DNA from: Micromonospora chersina
Lineage (GTDB): Bacteria > Actinomycetota > Actinomycetes > Mycobacteriales > Micromonosporaceae
DNA: 64,000 bases
Direction: 5' to 3'
Assembly: GCF_900091475.1 (NCBI RefSeq)
Contig: NZ_FMIB01000002.1
Span: forward strand, 6,076,001 to 6,140,000
The first letter of the stretch is position 1. The number at the start of each line of letters is the position of its first letter. A program made the translations under genes and the position numbers. The notes below the pieces were generated by a model. The model was not told where the DNA came from. It did no database searches and saw nothing but the letters and a program-made list of their open reading frames with translations. Below, piece by piece: positions 16,886 to 24,707 of the stretch.

Positions 16886-19800
16886 TCAGCCGTCCCCGGC
16901 GATCCGGAGCAGGCCGGCGGCGGCGTGCCGCTCGGCGAAGGCGCGCACCTCGGCGAGCGTCTTCGCGGCGGCCACCGGATCCGCCTCGTTCAGCGGCCCC
17001 ACCGCGAGGGCGGACGCGATGACGTGGTCGGTGACGTCGGTCATCTCGGCGTAGCTCGCCGCCGCCGCGGTGAACAGGTCGGCCGCCCGGCGGGCGTCGC
17101 CGTCCCGCCGGGCCAGCGCCGCGTCGGCGGACCGGCCGGCCGCCCGCGCCCAGCGCGTCGTCCGCGGCGCGCGGGCCAGCAGCTCGCGGACCAGGAGCGC
17201 CGCCTCGCCGCCGAGCACCCCCGCCACGTGCCCGACCGCCGGCACCCACTCCGCGAACGGGATCATCCGGGTGCGCCGCCAGTCGGCGTCGAGTTCGGCG
17301 AGCAGCGCCAGCGCCTCGTCCCGGCGGCCCTGCACGGCCCGGCACAACGCGGCGTGCGCCACGGTGGACCGCAGCACCCGGTGGAAGCCGCTGCGCCGGG
17401 CGGCGACCAGCGCCTGATCCACCAGGTCGGGGCCGTCCTCGTCCGTGTCGCCGTCGGGCGGCGCGTCGCCGAGCGCGCGGATCCAGCCGGACACCGCCAC
17501 GATGTGCAGGTCCCACTCGTCGGTCGGGCGCCGGGTCGACCCCTCGGCCATCCGCAACGCGGCCGTCCAGTCCCCGCTGTAGTAGGACCGGCTCCACTGG
17601 TCGGCGAAGCTGACCGTCAGGCCGTGCTCGCCGCCCAGGTCCAGCGAGCGCTGCTCGTCGACCAGGCGGGCCGAACCGGTCAGGTCGCCCTCCTCCTGCA
17701 ACGCCCAGGCCAGGTTGTGCACCGCGCGCCGGCGGCTGGTCAGCCGCTCCACCCGGCACTCCTCGGTCACCTCGGCCAGTTCGGCGTACGCCCCCTCGAC
17801 GCCGGCCTGGTACCGCGCCACGGCCAACGTGATCCGCGCGTTCGCCCGCGCCTCCCGCAGCTCCAGCCGCTCGGCCAGTTCGGCGGCGGCCCGAGCGGCG
17901 GCGCAGGCCGGCTCGGCCTCCGCGTCGAGCATGTGCGTCCGCGCCAGCTCCAGCAGCGCGCCCACCTTGTCCTCGCTGTCCGGCAGCCCGGCGTGCAGCC
18001 GGATCGCCCGGTCCAGGCAGCGCAGCGTCTCCGACCGGTCGGCCCGGGCCCAGGCCGCCGTGGCCAGCAGCCGCCACGCCTTCGCCGCGCCCGGCAGGTC
18101 GCCCGCCCCCGCCAGCCGGTCGGCCAGCGAGGTGAGCGTCTCCGTGCCGCCGCCCACCAGGAACCCGTCGCGGTCCCGGTAGAAGGCCAGCTCCGCCTGG
18201 AACAGGTCCAGGGAGGGATCCGGTCCGCAGTCCACCGCCAGCGCGCGGCCGACAAGCGTGGCCGCGGTGTCCAGCGCGTGCAGCGCGTACGCCCGGCGGG
18301 CGGCCCGGTGCAACGCCGTCCGGGTCGCCCGGGCGTACGGGGACGGGTCGAGGCCGACCGTGCGGGCGATCTCGTGCGCCGCCCAGCGGTGGTTGGCCAG
18401 CACCTCGGCCAGGTCGTGCTGCCGGCCGTCGGCGAGCTGCTCCAGCCAGTCGGCGGTGCGCTGGTGCCGGGTGACCCGTTCCGCCCGGGGCAGCCGCTGG
18501 TAGCAGACGTCCCGGACCAGGATGTGCCGGAACCGGTACTCGGGCTGGCCCGGCATGGTCGAGGCGGGCAGCTCGTAGACGAGGTCGCGGCGCTGGAGGC
18601 GGTGCAGCGCCCGCTCCACCCACTCGGCCGGCCGGCCCAGGGCCAGGGCCACCGGCGCCGCCCAGAACTGCACGCCCACCACCGAGGCCGCCTGGAGCAC
18701 CGCCCGGTCGGCCGGGTCGAGCAGGTCCAGCCGGTTGGCGATGACCGCCTGGACGGTACGCGGCATCCCCGTCCCACCGGCCGGGTCCAGTGGCGGGAGG
18801 GCCGTCCGCCGGTCGACGAGCCCGCCGTCGAGCAGCATCCGCGCGTACTCCTGGGCGTACAGCGGATTGCCGTCGGCGAACTCGATCAGCGGATCGCGGG
18901 CCTCCGCCGGAAGGGTGGTGTGGCCCAGCAGCAGCGAGTAGAGGGTGTCGATGTCACCGTCGTGCATGGGTGGCACCGAGATGGACATGGCTCCACTGAT
19001 CGTGCCGGTCCACGCCGGGTGCCGCTCGCGCAGCTCGGGGCGGGCGGTCGCGATCACCAGCAGTGGCACGTTCCGGGCTGCCGCGCCGAGCTGCTCCACG
19101 AAGGACAGCATGGTCTCGTCCGCCCAGTGCATGTCCTCGAAGACGAGCACGGTGGGCCCGGTCGCGGCCAGCGTGAGCAGGAACCGCCGCCAGGCCGCCT
19201 CGGTCTCGGCGGAGGTGAGCCGCTCGCCGGGCACGCCGACCAGGGGACCCAGCGCCTCGGCCAGCCGCACCGCGTGCGGGTCGGCCAGCCGGCCCAGCCG
19301 GTCCCGCAGCCGTTCCCGCATGGCGGCCGGGTCGTCGGAGTCGGGCAGCCCGAGCCAGCTCCGGACGATGTCGGCCAGGGCGGCGTAGGTGACGTTCTCC
19401 CCGAACGGCGGGCAGTGGCCGATCAGCCAGGTCACCCGCGCGCCGGGCAGGTTCGCGGCGTGCCGCGCCAGCTCGCGTAGCAGCCGGCTCTTGCCCACCC
19501 CCGCCGGACCGAAGACGGTCAGCAGCTGCGAGGTGCGCTCGGTGACGGTGCGGTGCAGCGCGCTGACCAGCAGGCCCCGCTCGTGGTCCCGGTCGACCAT
19601 CGGGGTCAGCTCGGCGGTGTGCCCGTCGCGGCGGGCGCGGGCGCGGACGGCCAGCCAGATCCGGCTCACCGCCGACCGCCCCCGCAGCGTGACGGGTGGC
19701 TGGTCGGCGTACTCCATCTCGTGCCGGGTGGCCGCCCAGGTGCTCTCGTCGACCACCACGCCGCCGGCGGGGGCGAGCCCCTGCAACCGGGACGCGGTGT

Positions 19801-20362
19801 TGACCACGTCGCCCGTGACGAACGCCTGGCCGCCGTCGCGGGCGGCGGCGAGGTCGACCAGGGCCTCACCGGTGGCGATCCCGACCCGGAAGCCGAGCGG
19901 CGGGTGCGGGCCGGCCGGCTGCCGGGCGAGGCTCCGTTGCAGCTCCAGCCCCGCCCGCACGCAGCGCAGCGCGTCGTTGTCCGTCGCCACGGGCGCCCCG
20001 AACAGCGCCATCACCGCGTCGCCGATGTACTTCTCCACCACGCCGCCGTACTGGTGCACCAGCCGGCGCACCGTGGCGAAGTAGGCCTGCTGCAGCCCGC
20101 GGGCCTGCTCCGGGTCGGCCCGTTCGGCGTACGTGGTGAAGTCGACGATGTCGATGAAGAGCACGCTGACCTGCCGGCGGTCCTCCTGCACCGCGACGGC
20201 GTGGTCGCGCAGCGGCTGCCCGCAGTTGGTGCAGAAGTTCGCCTCGGCGTTGTTGGCGTGACCGCAGCCCGGACAGGTCGCCGCGAGGGGCCGGCCGCAT
20301 CCGCCGCAGAAGCGGTCGTCCGGGCCGGCGGTCCGGGAGCAGTGTCCACAGGTGAGGTCGAT
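16886..20362 (-). CDS. Class III adenylate/guanylate cyclase with zinc ribbons, AAA ATPase and TPR region
   Basis: A giant regulator. From 20191 (GTG) the canonical frame gives 1101 residues: a cyclase domain with both metal Asp residues in VLFIDIVDFT, EKYIGDAVMALFG and GDVVNTASRLQ, then an AAA/STAND ATPase with Walker A FGPAGVGKSRLL, then about 600 residues of TPR-like helices. The same frame continues upstream of 20191 through eight cysteines in four CxxC pairs (CGHC, CGGC, CPGC, CTNC), the double zinc ribbon normal at the head of this family. No ATG, GTG or TTG exists in that part before an in-frame TAG. An ATC at 20362-20360 lies 6 nt after GGAG and would give a 1158-residue protein beginning M-D-L-T-C. 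I annotate this longer form. Convergent with plsC. Confidence 0.85.
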   Translation of the reverse strand: MDLTCGHCSRTAGPDDRFCGGCGRPLAATCPGCGHANNAEANFCTNCGQPLRDHAVAVQEDRRQVSVLFIDIVDFTTYAERADPEQARGLQQAYFATVRRLVHQYGGVVEKYIGDAVMALFGAPVATDNDALRCVRAGLELQRSLARQPAGPHPPLGFRVGIATGEALVDLAAARDGGQAFVTGDVVNTASRLQGLAPAGGVVVDESTWAATRHEMEYADQPPVTLRGRSAVSRIWLAVRARARRDGHTAELTPMVDRDHERGLLVSALHRTVTERTSQLLTVFGPAGVGKSRLLRELARHAANLPGARVTWLIGHCPPFGENVTYAALADIVRSWLGLPDSDDPAAMRERLRDRLGRLADPHAVRLAEALGPLVGVPGERLTSAETEAAWRRFLLTLAATGPTVLVFEDMHWADETMLSFVEQLGAAARNVPLLVIATARPELRERHPAWTGTISGAMSISVPPMHDGDIDTLYSLLLGHTTLPAEARDPLIEFADGNPLYAQEYARMLLDGGLVDRRTALPPLDPAGGTGMPRTVQAVIANRLDLLDPADRAVLQAASVVGVQFWAAPVALALGRPAEWVERALHRLQRRDLVYELPASTMPGQPEYRFRHILVRDVCYQRLPRAERVTRHQRTADWLEQLADGRQHDLAEVLANHRWAAHEIARTVGLDPSPYARATRTALHRAARRAYALHALDTAATLVGRALAVDCGPDPSLDLFQAELAFYRDRDGFLVGGGTETLTSLADRLAGAGDLPGAAKAWRLLATAAWARADRSETLRCLDRAIRLHAGLPDSEDKVGALLELARTHMLDAEAEPACAAARAAAELAERLELREARANARITLAVARYQAGVEGAYAELAEVTEECRVERLTSRRRAVHNLAWALQEEGDLTGSARLVDEQRSLDLGGEHGLTVSFADQWSRSYYSGDWTAALRMAEGSTRRPTDEWDLHIVAVSGWIRALGDAPPDGDTDEDGPDLVDQALVAARRSGFHRVLRSTVAHAALCRAVQGRRDEALALLAELDADWRRTRMIPFAEWVPAVGHVAGVLGGEAALLVRELLARAPRTTRWARAAGRSADAALARRDGDARRAADLFTAAAASYAEMTDVTDHVIASALAVGPLNEADPVAAAKTLAEVRAFAERHAAAGLLRIAGDG

Positions 20363-20501
20363 GTCGAACTCCGTACGCGTGAGATCCCCATCGTCCCGCG
20401 CGGCCGGGCAGTCGGGTACCCGACGGGTCGGCGGGACGTCAAGGCCGATCGGCCGGGTCTAGTCTTCCGTACCAGGAAGTCCCGTCGACAGGGAGAGTGC
20501 C

Positions 20502-20738
20502 GTGCACGTCCGACTGGCCGCCTCCTGGACCGATCCACGAGGGACGGTGTGGGCCTCGGGCGACACGGTCGACGTCGACGCCGTCACTCTCGCCGAACTG
20601 GAGGAAAAAGGCATGGTAGAGCAGCCCGTGGGCGCTGAGTCGACCAAGACCACGACGACCACCACGACCAAGGAGACCGACCCGCAGAAGATCGGTCCCG
20701 GCCCGAGCTCGCCGCCGGCCGACACCACCGAGAAGTGA
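20502..20738 (+). CDS. Small acidic/Thr-rich hypothetical protein
   Basis: A 78-residue protein of unknown function. GTG start with GGGAGAG about 5 nt upstream. The first 38 residues look folded (HVRLAASWTDPRGTVWASGD, then DAVTLAELEEKGMVE), while the C-terminal half is a disordered tail with a run of seven threonines after STK and a Pro/Ser-rich end. No signal peptide or Cys. It is divergent from the cyclase gene, 139 nt away. Codon bias and ribosome site support a real gene. Confidence 0.7.
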   Translation: MHVRLAASWTDPRGTVWASGDTVDVDAVTLAELEEKGMVEQPVGAESTKTTTTTTTKETDPQKIGPGPSSPPADTTEK

Positions 20739-20746
20739 CCGGACGG

Positions 20747-20775
20747 TGGGGCCGGCGGTAGTCCCGCCGGCCCCA
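20747..20775. terminator. Bidirectional hairpin terminator
   Basis: Perfect 12-bp inverted repeat (20747-20758 with 20764-20775) with a 5-nt loop, in the 57-nt gap between two convergent genes, so it can serve both. Confidence 0.65.
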
Positions 20776-20795
20776 TCGACCCTCCACCGTGCGGC

Positions 20796-22010
20796 TCAGG
20801 CGACCGCCGCGACGGCGGGCCGCCGCCGTGCGCCGGCGCCGAGGGCGCGGGAGAGCAGGGGTACGACCAGCGCCAGCGTGGCCAGGATGCCGACACCGGA
20901 GACGACCAGCAGCCAGCGAGGCCCGATCGCCCCGAGCAGCGAGGCCCCGGTGAGGTACGCGAGCACCTCGGCCGCGTACGGGAACATGTAGACCGTCCCG
21001 AAGACCACGCCCATCCGTTCGGCCGGCACGTTCTGCTGGATCAGCGTGTCCGCCGCCACGTGGTGCCAGCCGGCTCCCGCCCCGGCCAGGGCCTGCCCGA
21101 GCAGGGCGACCCCGATCGCCGGGCTCACGCCGGTGGCCAGCGTCCCCACGCCGAGTGCGAGCAGGGCCGAGTAGAGCACCAGGTCCATCCTGGTGCGCCG
21201 GCCGGTGCGGGTGAGCAGCGCCGGCCCGGCCACCATGCCGACGCCGTACGCGGTGACGAGCAGGCCGATCATCACCTCGGTGGCCGCGAGTTGGCTCCGG
21301 GCCAGGGGCACGACCGCGAGGTTGTCCAGGGCGGCGAACGTCACCAGCACCAGGAACCCGATCGAGATCGCGCGGACCACGCCGCTGCCGCGGACGACCC
21401 GCAGCCCGGCGCCGAGCACCTGGCGGAACGGCTCGGTCCCGGACGCCGCCGGCGCGGACAGCGTCCGCACGCCGCCGATCAGCAGCGCGGACAGGACGAA
21501 GGTGGCCGCGTCGACGAGCAGCGTCGCGGTCAACCCCGCCGTGGCCAGGAGCAGGCCGCCGACGGCCGGGCCGGCCGCGAAGCCGATGTTCATGCCGACC
21601 GCGAGTTGCGCGTTGGCGGCCGGCAGCCGGTCGGGCTCGACGAGCCGGGGCAGCAGGCTGCGACCGGCCGGGGTGAAGGCGGTGGCCGCCACGGTCGCCG
21701 CCGTGACGGCCGCGAGCAGCACCGGCAACGGCGGCATGACCAGCGCCACGGCCAGGTAGAGCAGCGCCTGGGCGACGTCGCAGCAGACGATCAGCCGGCG
21801 CTGGTCGAACCGGTCGGCGAGCGCGCCGAGCAGGGGCCCGACCAGTCGCGGCGCGGTGGTGGCCAGCAGCAGCAGGGCGACGGCCGTGCCCCCGTACGTG
21901 TCGTACGCCGCGATCAGCAGCGCGGTACGGGCGAGCTGGTCGCCGGCGTACGACACCAGGCGCGCCGACCAGTAACGACGAAAGGCGATATTGCCGCGGA
22001 TCAGTGACAT
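20796..22010 (-). CDS. MFS transporter
   Basis: A 404-residue major facilitator of the drug/peptide-efflux type (MFS_3-like) with about twelve hydrophobic helices. The loop 2-3 motif LLGALADRFDQRR is present and the sequence starts FRRYWSARLVSYAGDQLARTALLIAAYD, usual for this subgroup. ATG with GAGGAG 9 nt upstream. It is divergent from the WAGP-repeat peptide gene at 22214 across a 203-nt region with an AT-rich patch, which makes the peptide or a related molecule a candidate cargo; that is inference only. Otherwise a multidrug or macrolide exporter is possible. Confidence 0.88.
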   Translation of the reverse strand: MSLIRGNIAFRRYWSARLVSYAGDQLARTALLIAAYDTYGGTAVALLLLATTAPRLVGPLLGALADRFDQRRLIVCCDVAQALLYLAVALVMPPLPVLLAAVTAATVAATAFTPAGRSLLPRLVEPDRLPAANAQLAVGMNIGFAAGPAVGGLLLATAGLTATLLVDAATFVLSALLIGGVRTLSAPAASGTEPFRQVLGAGLRVVRGSGVVRAISIGFLVLVTFAALDNLAVVPLARSQLAATEVMIGLLVTAYGVGMVAGPALLTRTGRRTRMDLVLYSALLALGVGTLATGVSPAIGVALLGQALAGAGAGWHHVAADTLIQQNVPAERMGVVFGTVYMFPYAAEVLAYLTGASLLGAIGPRWLLVVSGVGILATLALVVPLLSRALGAGARRRPAVAAVA

Positions 22011-22123
22011 GCCCGTCAACTCCTCGCTCCGGCAGGTCTGTCCGGTGGGGCCCCGCGCGGGGGCGTGCCGGACCACGCTGGCAGTGAGCGTCGACGAAGG
22101 ACAACGGCTCTTCGGGCAGTGAT

Positions 22124-22140
22124 TAGTGTATATATGTCTA
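22124..22140. promoter_or_regulatory. AT-rich quasi-palindrome between MFS and repeat-peptide genes
   Basis: TAGTGTATATATGTCTA is an isolated AT-rich block in a GC-rich genome: outer TAG/CTA arms around a TATATA core. Read on the minus strand it offers TATACACT-like -10 sequences for the MFS gene; on the plus strand it lies about 75 nt ahead of the peptide gene. Likely a promoter plus operator for one or both. Confidence 0.45.
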
Positions 22141-22213
22141 TTTTGTGCCGATCGTCCCTCCCGTAGCGTCGGTGCCACGCCAGCAACCAGGTACGACACA
22201 ACGGGAGGCACGA

Positions 22214-22396
22214 ATGTCCACCTCGACCAACACCAACGCCACCGCCGACACGACGACCGGCTGGGCCGGGCCGGGCTACTGGGCGGGGCCGGGCTTCTGG
22301 GCCGGTCCCGGCTTCTCGGCGGACTCCGGGCGCGGGTGGGCCGGCCCGACCCGTCGCTGGGCCGGCCCCGGCTACTGGGCGGGCCCGACCCGCTGA
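22214..22396 (+). CDS. 60-residue WAGP-repeat peptide (candidate secreted or modified peptide)
   Basis: ATG with GGGAGG 5 nt upstream. Residues 1-15 are Ser/Thr/Asn-rich and could be a leader. Residues 16-60 are six copies of Trp-Ala-Gly-Pro: WAGPGY, WAGPGF, WAGPGF, a spacer SADSGRG, then WAGPTRR, WAGPGY and WAGPTR; Trp at 17, 23, 29, 42, 49 and 55. There are no Cys, Lys or acidic residues inside the repeats, and Arg ends two units. No family is recognised. It has its own hairpin terminator and is divergent from an MFS exporter. It could be a ribosomally made modified peptide precursor with multiple core units, a surface or cell-wall binding peptide, or a structural repeat protein. Confidence 0.75.
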   Translation: MSTSTNTNATADTTTGWAGPGYWAGPGFWAGPGFSADSGRGWAGPTRRWAGPGYWAGPTR

Positions 22397-22413
22397 ACCG
22401 CGCATCACGGTCA

Positions 22414-22437
22414 CGCCGGCTGCCGAGGCAGCCGGCG
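22414..22437 (+). terminator. Hairpin terminator after WAGP-repeat gene
   Basis: Perfect 11-bp inverted repeat with a 2-nt formal loop, starting 18 nt after the stop codon of the repeat-peptide gene. It may also serve the convergent Crp-type gene. Confidence 0.65.
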
Positions 22438-22513
22438 CAGCCGTGCGTGGGGACGCGGACGCCGCCGGTCGCGGACGTCCGCGCGGCCCGGCGGTCGGGT
22501 CGGGGTCAGCCGG

Positions 22514-23206
22514 TCAGCGGTCGTTCATGCCGGCGCGGCGGCGCAGCGCGGCCACGTCCGTGACCACGATCCGGCGCCCCTCCGTGCGCAGCCAGCCCCG
22601 GCTGGCGAAGGAGCCGATGGCCTGGTTGACGCTCTGCCGGGAGCCGCCGGCCATCTCGGCGAGCTGGCTCTGGTTGAGCTCGATGGTGATCATCGGCGCC
22701 TGGCTCTCGCCGGCCAGCCGGACCAGCGTCTTGGCCACCCGACCGGGCAGGTCGAGGAAGACGTGGTCGGCGTTCTGCTCGGTGAGCCGGCGGATCAGCT
22801 GGCCGAGGGAACGCATCACCGCGTCGAGGATGCGCGGGTTGGAGTGCACCAGCTCCATGAAGGCCGGCCGGGACAGCGCCAGCGCGGCGCAGTCCTCGAT
22901 CGCCTCGGCCGACGCCGACCGGGTCGAGGCGTCCAGCAGGGAGACCTCGCCGAGCACGTCCGGCGGTCGGATGACCGACAGCACGGCCCGCTCGCCCGTG
23001 GGGGCCGTGCGGAACACCGCCACCGCGCCGCGGCGCAGCACGATCAGCGACTCGCCGGGGTCGTTCTCGACGAACAGCAACTGACCCTTGCGGTACGTGC
23101 GCGGCACGGCCGCGGCGATGACCCGCTGCCGCACCTCCGGCTCCAGCCCGGCGAACATCTCCACGCCCGTGAGCGCGTCACCCGGCTCCGGCAGGCGCAT
23201 CTCCAC
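22514..23206 (-). CDS. Crp/Fnr-family transcriptional regulator
   Basis: A 230-residue regulator with an N-terminal cyclic-nucleotide-binding domain (about 15-135) and a C-terminal winged HTH (about 150-225). The phosphate-binding cassette reads LGEVSLLDASTRSASAEA, keeping the Glu and the Arg-Ser pair that contact cyclic nucleotide, so ligand binding is plausible. The HTH has ELNQSQLAEMAGGSRQSVNQAIGS cut by the usual recognition helix; no Fe-S cysteine set is seen. GTG at 23206 or ATG at 23200 could start it. It sits beside the exporter/peptide pair and 2.2 kb from the cyclase gene, but a functional link is unproved. Confidence 0.9.
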   Translation of the reverse strand: MEMRLPEPGDALTGVEMFAGLEPEVRQRVIAAAVPRTYRKGQLLFVENDPGESLIVLRRGAVAVFRTAPTGERAVLSVIRPPDVLGEVSLLDASTRSASAEAIEDCAALALSRPAFMELVHSNPRILDAVMRSLGQLIRRLTEQNADHVFLDLPGRVAKTLVRLAGESQAPMITIELNQSQLAEMAGGSRQSVNQAIGSFASRGWLRTEGRRIVVTDVAALRRRAGMNDR

Positions 23207-23452
23207 GGCCCAACCCCTCCCCGGTCAAGGACCACAGCTCGCACACCGGGTGAACCTGTCAACCCCGGCACGAGGCATCTCAACCGGTTCGGCGTCCGGT
23301 AGCGGTACACATCAGATCATGACGGCCCGGTCGCGTGCTGTACACCCCTGGAGACACTTCCGTGACCGTCGCGAGCTGGGGCGGGCGGGCCGACGACCTC
23401 GGCGGACGCCCCGGCGACCGGTGGTCGGCGGCGGTGGGCGAGGATGGTGGGG

Positions 23453-23950
23453 ATGGCCTACCGCTACTTCTACGACTGTGAGTTCATCGAGGACGGCCGG
23501 ATCGTCGACCTGGTGTCGATCGGCGTCGTCGATGAGTACGGCCGCGAGTTCTACGCGGTCTCCACCGAGTTCGACGACTCCCGGGCCGTGCCCTGGGTGC
23601 GCCGCAACGTGCTGGACAAGCTCCCCTCGCCGGCCGACCGGGCCTGGCGCTCCCGCGAGCGGATCCGCGACGACCTCTACGAGTTCCTCATGGAGCCGGT
23701 CCGGGACCGGCCCGGCGAGCAGCTGGAGCTCTGGGCCTGGTACGCGGCGTACGACCACGTGGTGCTGGCCCAGCTCTGGGGGGCGATGCCGGCGCTGCCC
23801 CGGGAGATCCCGCGGTTCACCAAGGAACTGCGCCAGCTCTGGGACGACCGGGGCCGGCCGCGGCTGCCGGAGGCCGAGGCGGGCCGGCACGACGCGCTTG
23901 TCGACGCCCGGCACAACCTGGCCCGCTGGCGCGCCATGACCACCAGGTGA
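23453..23950 (+). CDS. 3'-5' exoribonuclease AS (poly(A)-preferring)
   Basis: A 165-residue DEDD exonuclease that resembles mycobacterial RNase AS (Rv2179c), which trims adenylate-containing RNA 3' ends. It opens YRYFYDCEFIEDG, where D and E of the DxE motif bind metal; WAWYAAYDHVVL supplies the second Asp and RHDALVDARHNL the final His and Asp. Length and motifs match the family throughout. The ATG at 23453 is preferred to the one 9 nt upstream because the first conserved residues follow it directly. In mycobacteria this gene is close to aroG; here aroG lies about 10 kb away. Confidence 0.9.
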   Translation: MAYRYFYDCEFIEDGRIVDLVSIGVVDEYGREFYAVSTEFDDSRAVPWVRRNVLDKLPSPADRAWRSRERIRDDLYEFLMEPVRDRPGEQLELWAWYAAYDHVVLAQLWGAMPALPREIPRFTKELRQLWDDRGRPRLPEAEAGRHDALVDARHNLARWRAMTTR

Positions 23951-24025
23951 GCTGTCGGCAGGTTTGACCGGTTCTGTCCCGGGCACGGTTCGGTTCGGCA
24001 TCGAGTCGATCCGAGGGAGGGCCGC

Positions 24026-24529
24026 ATGGACAAGCAGCCGACCGACCCCGAGGATGGCCGTCGCCGGGTCACCGAGCTGATCCGGGACGCGCGCATCTGC
24101 CTGCTGACCACCACCGCCGTCGACGGGCGGCTGGTCAGCCGCCCGATGGGACTCCAGGAGGCGGACTTCGACGGCGACCTCTGGTTCTTCGCGTACGCGG
24201 ACTCCGCGAAGGTCCGCCAGATCCGGGTGAACCCGCAGGTCAACGTCGGTTTCGCCGACCAGCGGCACCACGCCTGGGTGTCGGTGGCCGGCACCGCCGC
24301 CGAGGAGTGGGACCGGGCCCGGGCCGAGCGGCTCTGGCACCCGCTGCTGAAGACCTGGTTCCCGGACGGCCTGGACACCCCGGGCCTCACGCTGATCAAG
24401 GTGCACGCCGGCTCGGCCGAGTACTGGGACGCGCCGGGCAGCACGGTGGTCAACCTGCTCGGCTTCGCCCGGGCGGCGGTCACCGGGCAGCCGCCGAAGG
24501 CGGGGGAGAACCACGAGGTCAGCTACTGA
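24026..24529 (+). CDS. Pyridoxamine 5'-phosphate oxidase-like general stress protein
   Basis: A 167-residue split-barrel flavin-binding protein of the stress-protein type (PF16242), smaller than true PdxH. It has RICLLTTTAVDGRLVSRPM, LWFFAYADSAKVRQI and NVGFADQ, the usual strand pattern for FMN or F420 binding, and WHPLLKTWFPDG, typical of this subfamily. ATG after GAGGGAGG. It is likely an FMN- or deazaflavin-binding oxidoreductase; substrate unknown. A short hairpin follows its stop. Confidence 0.85.
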   Translation: MDKQPTDPEDGRRRVTELIRDARICLLTTTAVDGRLVSRPMGLQEADFDGDLWFFAYADSAKVRQIRVNPQVNVGFADQRHHAWVSVAGTAAEEWDRARAERLWHPLLKTWFPDGLDTPGLTLIKVHAGSAEYWDAPGSTVVNLLGFARAAVTGQPPKAGENHEVSY

Positions 24530-24535
24530 GCGGTA

Positions 24536-24559
24536 GCCCGTCCGGGGCTCGGGACGGGC
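24536..24559 (+). terminator. Short hairpin terminator
   Basis: 8-bp inverted repeat (24536-24543 with 24552-24559), 6 nt after the stop of the stress-protein gene. Confidence 0.45.
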
Positions 24560-24594
24560 CGGGGCGCGGTGTCGGCGGGCCCGCACGCCGACTA

Positions 24595-24606
24595 CAGTGC
24601 GCACTG
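24595..24606. promoter_or_regulatory. 12-bp palindrome upstream of phosphofructokinase
   Basis: CAGTGCGCACTG is a perfect palindrome overlapping a TACAGT -10-like hexamer, about 100 nt upstream of the phosphofructokinase start. It may be an operator at that promoter. Confidence 0.4.
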
Positions 24607-24707
24607 ACGGCCCGCCCCGGGCCGGCAACGGCGCCGATGGTCTGATCTGACACATATCCTGGGGCTTATCCGGGCTTCACCTGATGCTCCAGGAGGATGA
24701 GCAGATC

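Noticed and set aside
16164..18623. 819-residue minus-strand frame across plsC and the cyclase gene
   Set aside because: Gly/Arg/Ala-rich shadow in the wrong frame of the TPR region; crosses the convergent stops.
20192..20391. Frameshift joining the ATG at 20391 to the cyclase frame
   Set aside because: Possible but needs an extra event; the ATC with a correctly spaced GGAG in the right frame is simpler, and no frame disturbance is seen in the zinc-ribbon codons.
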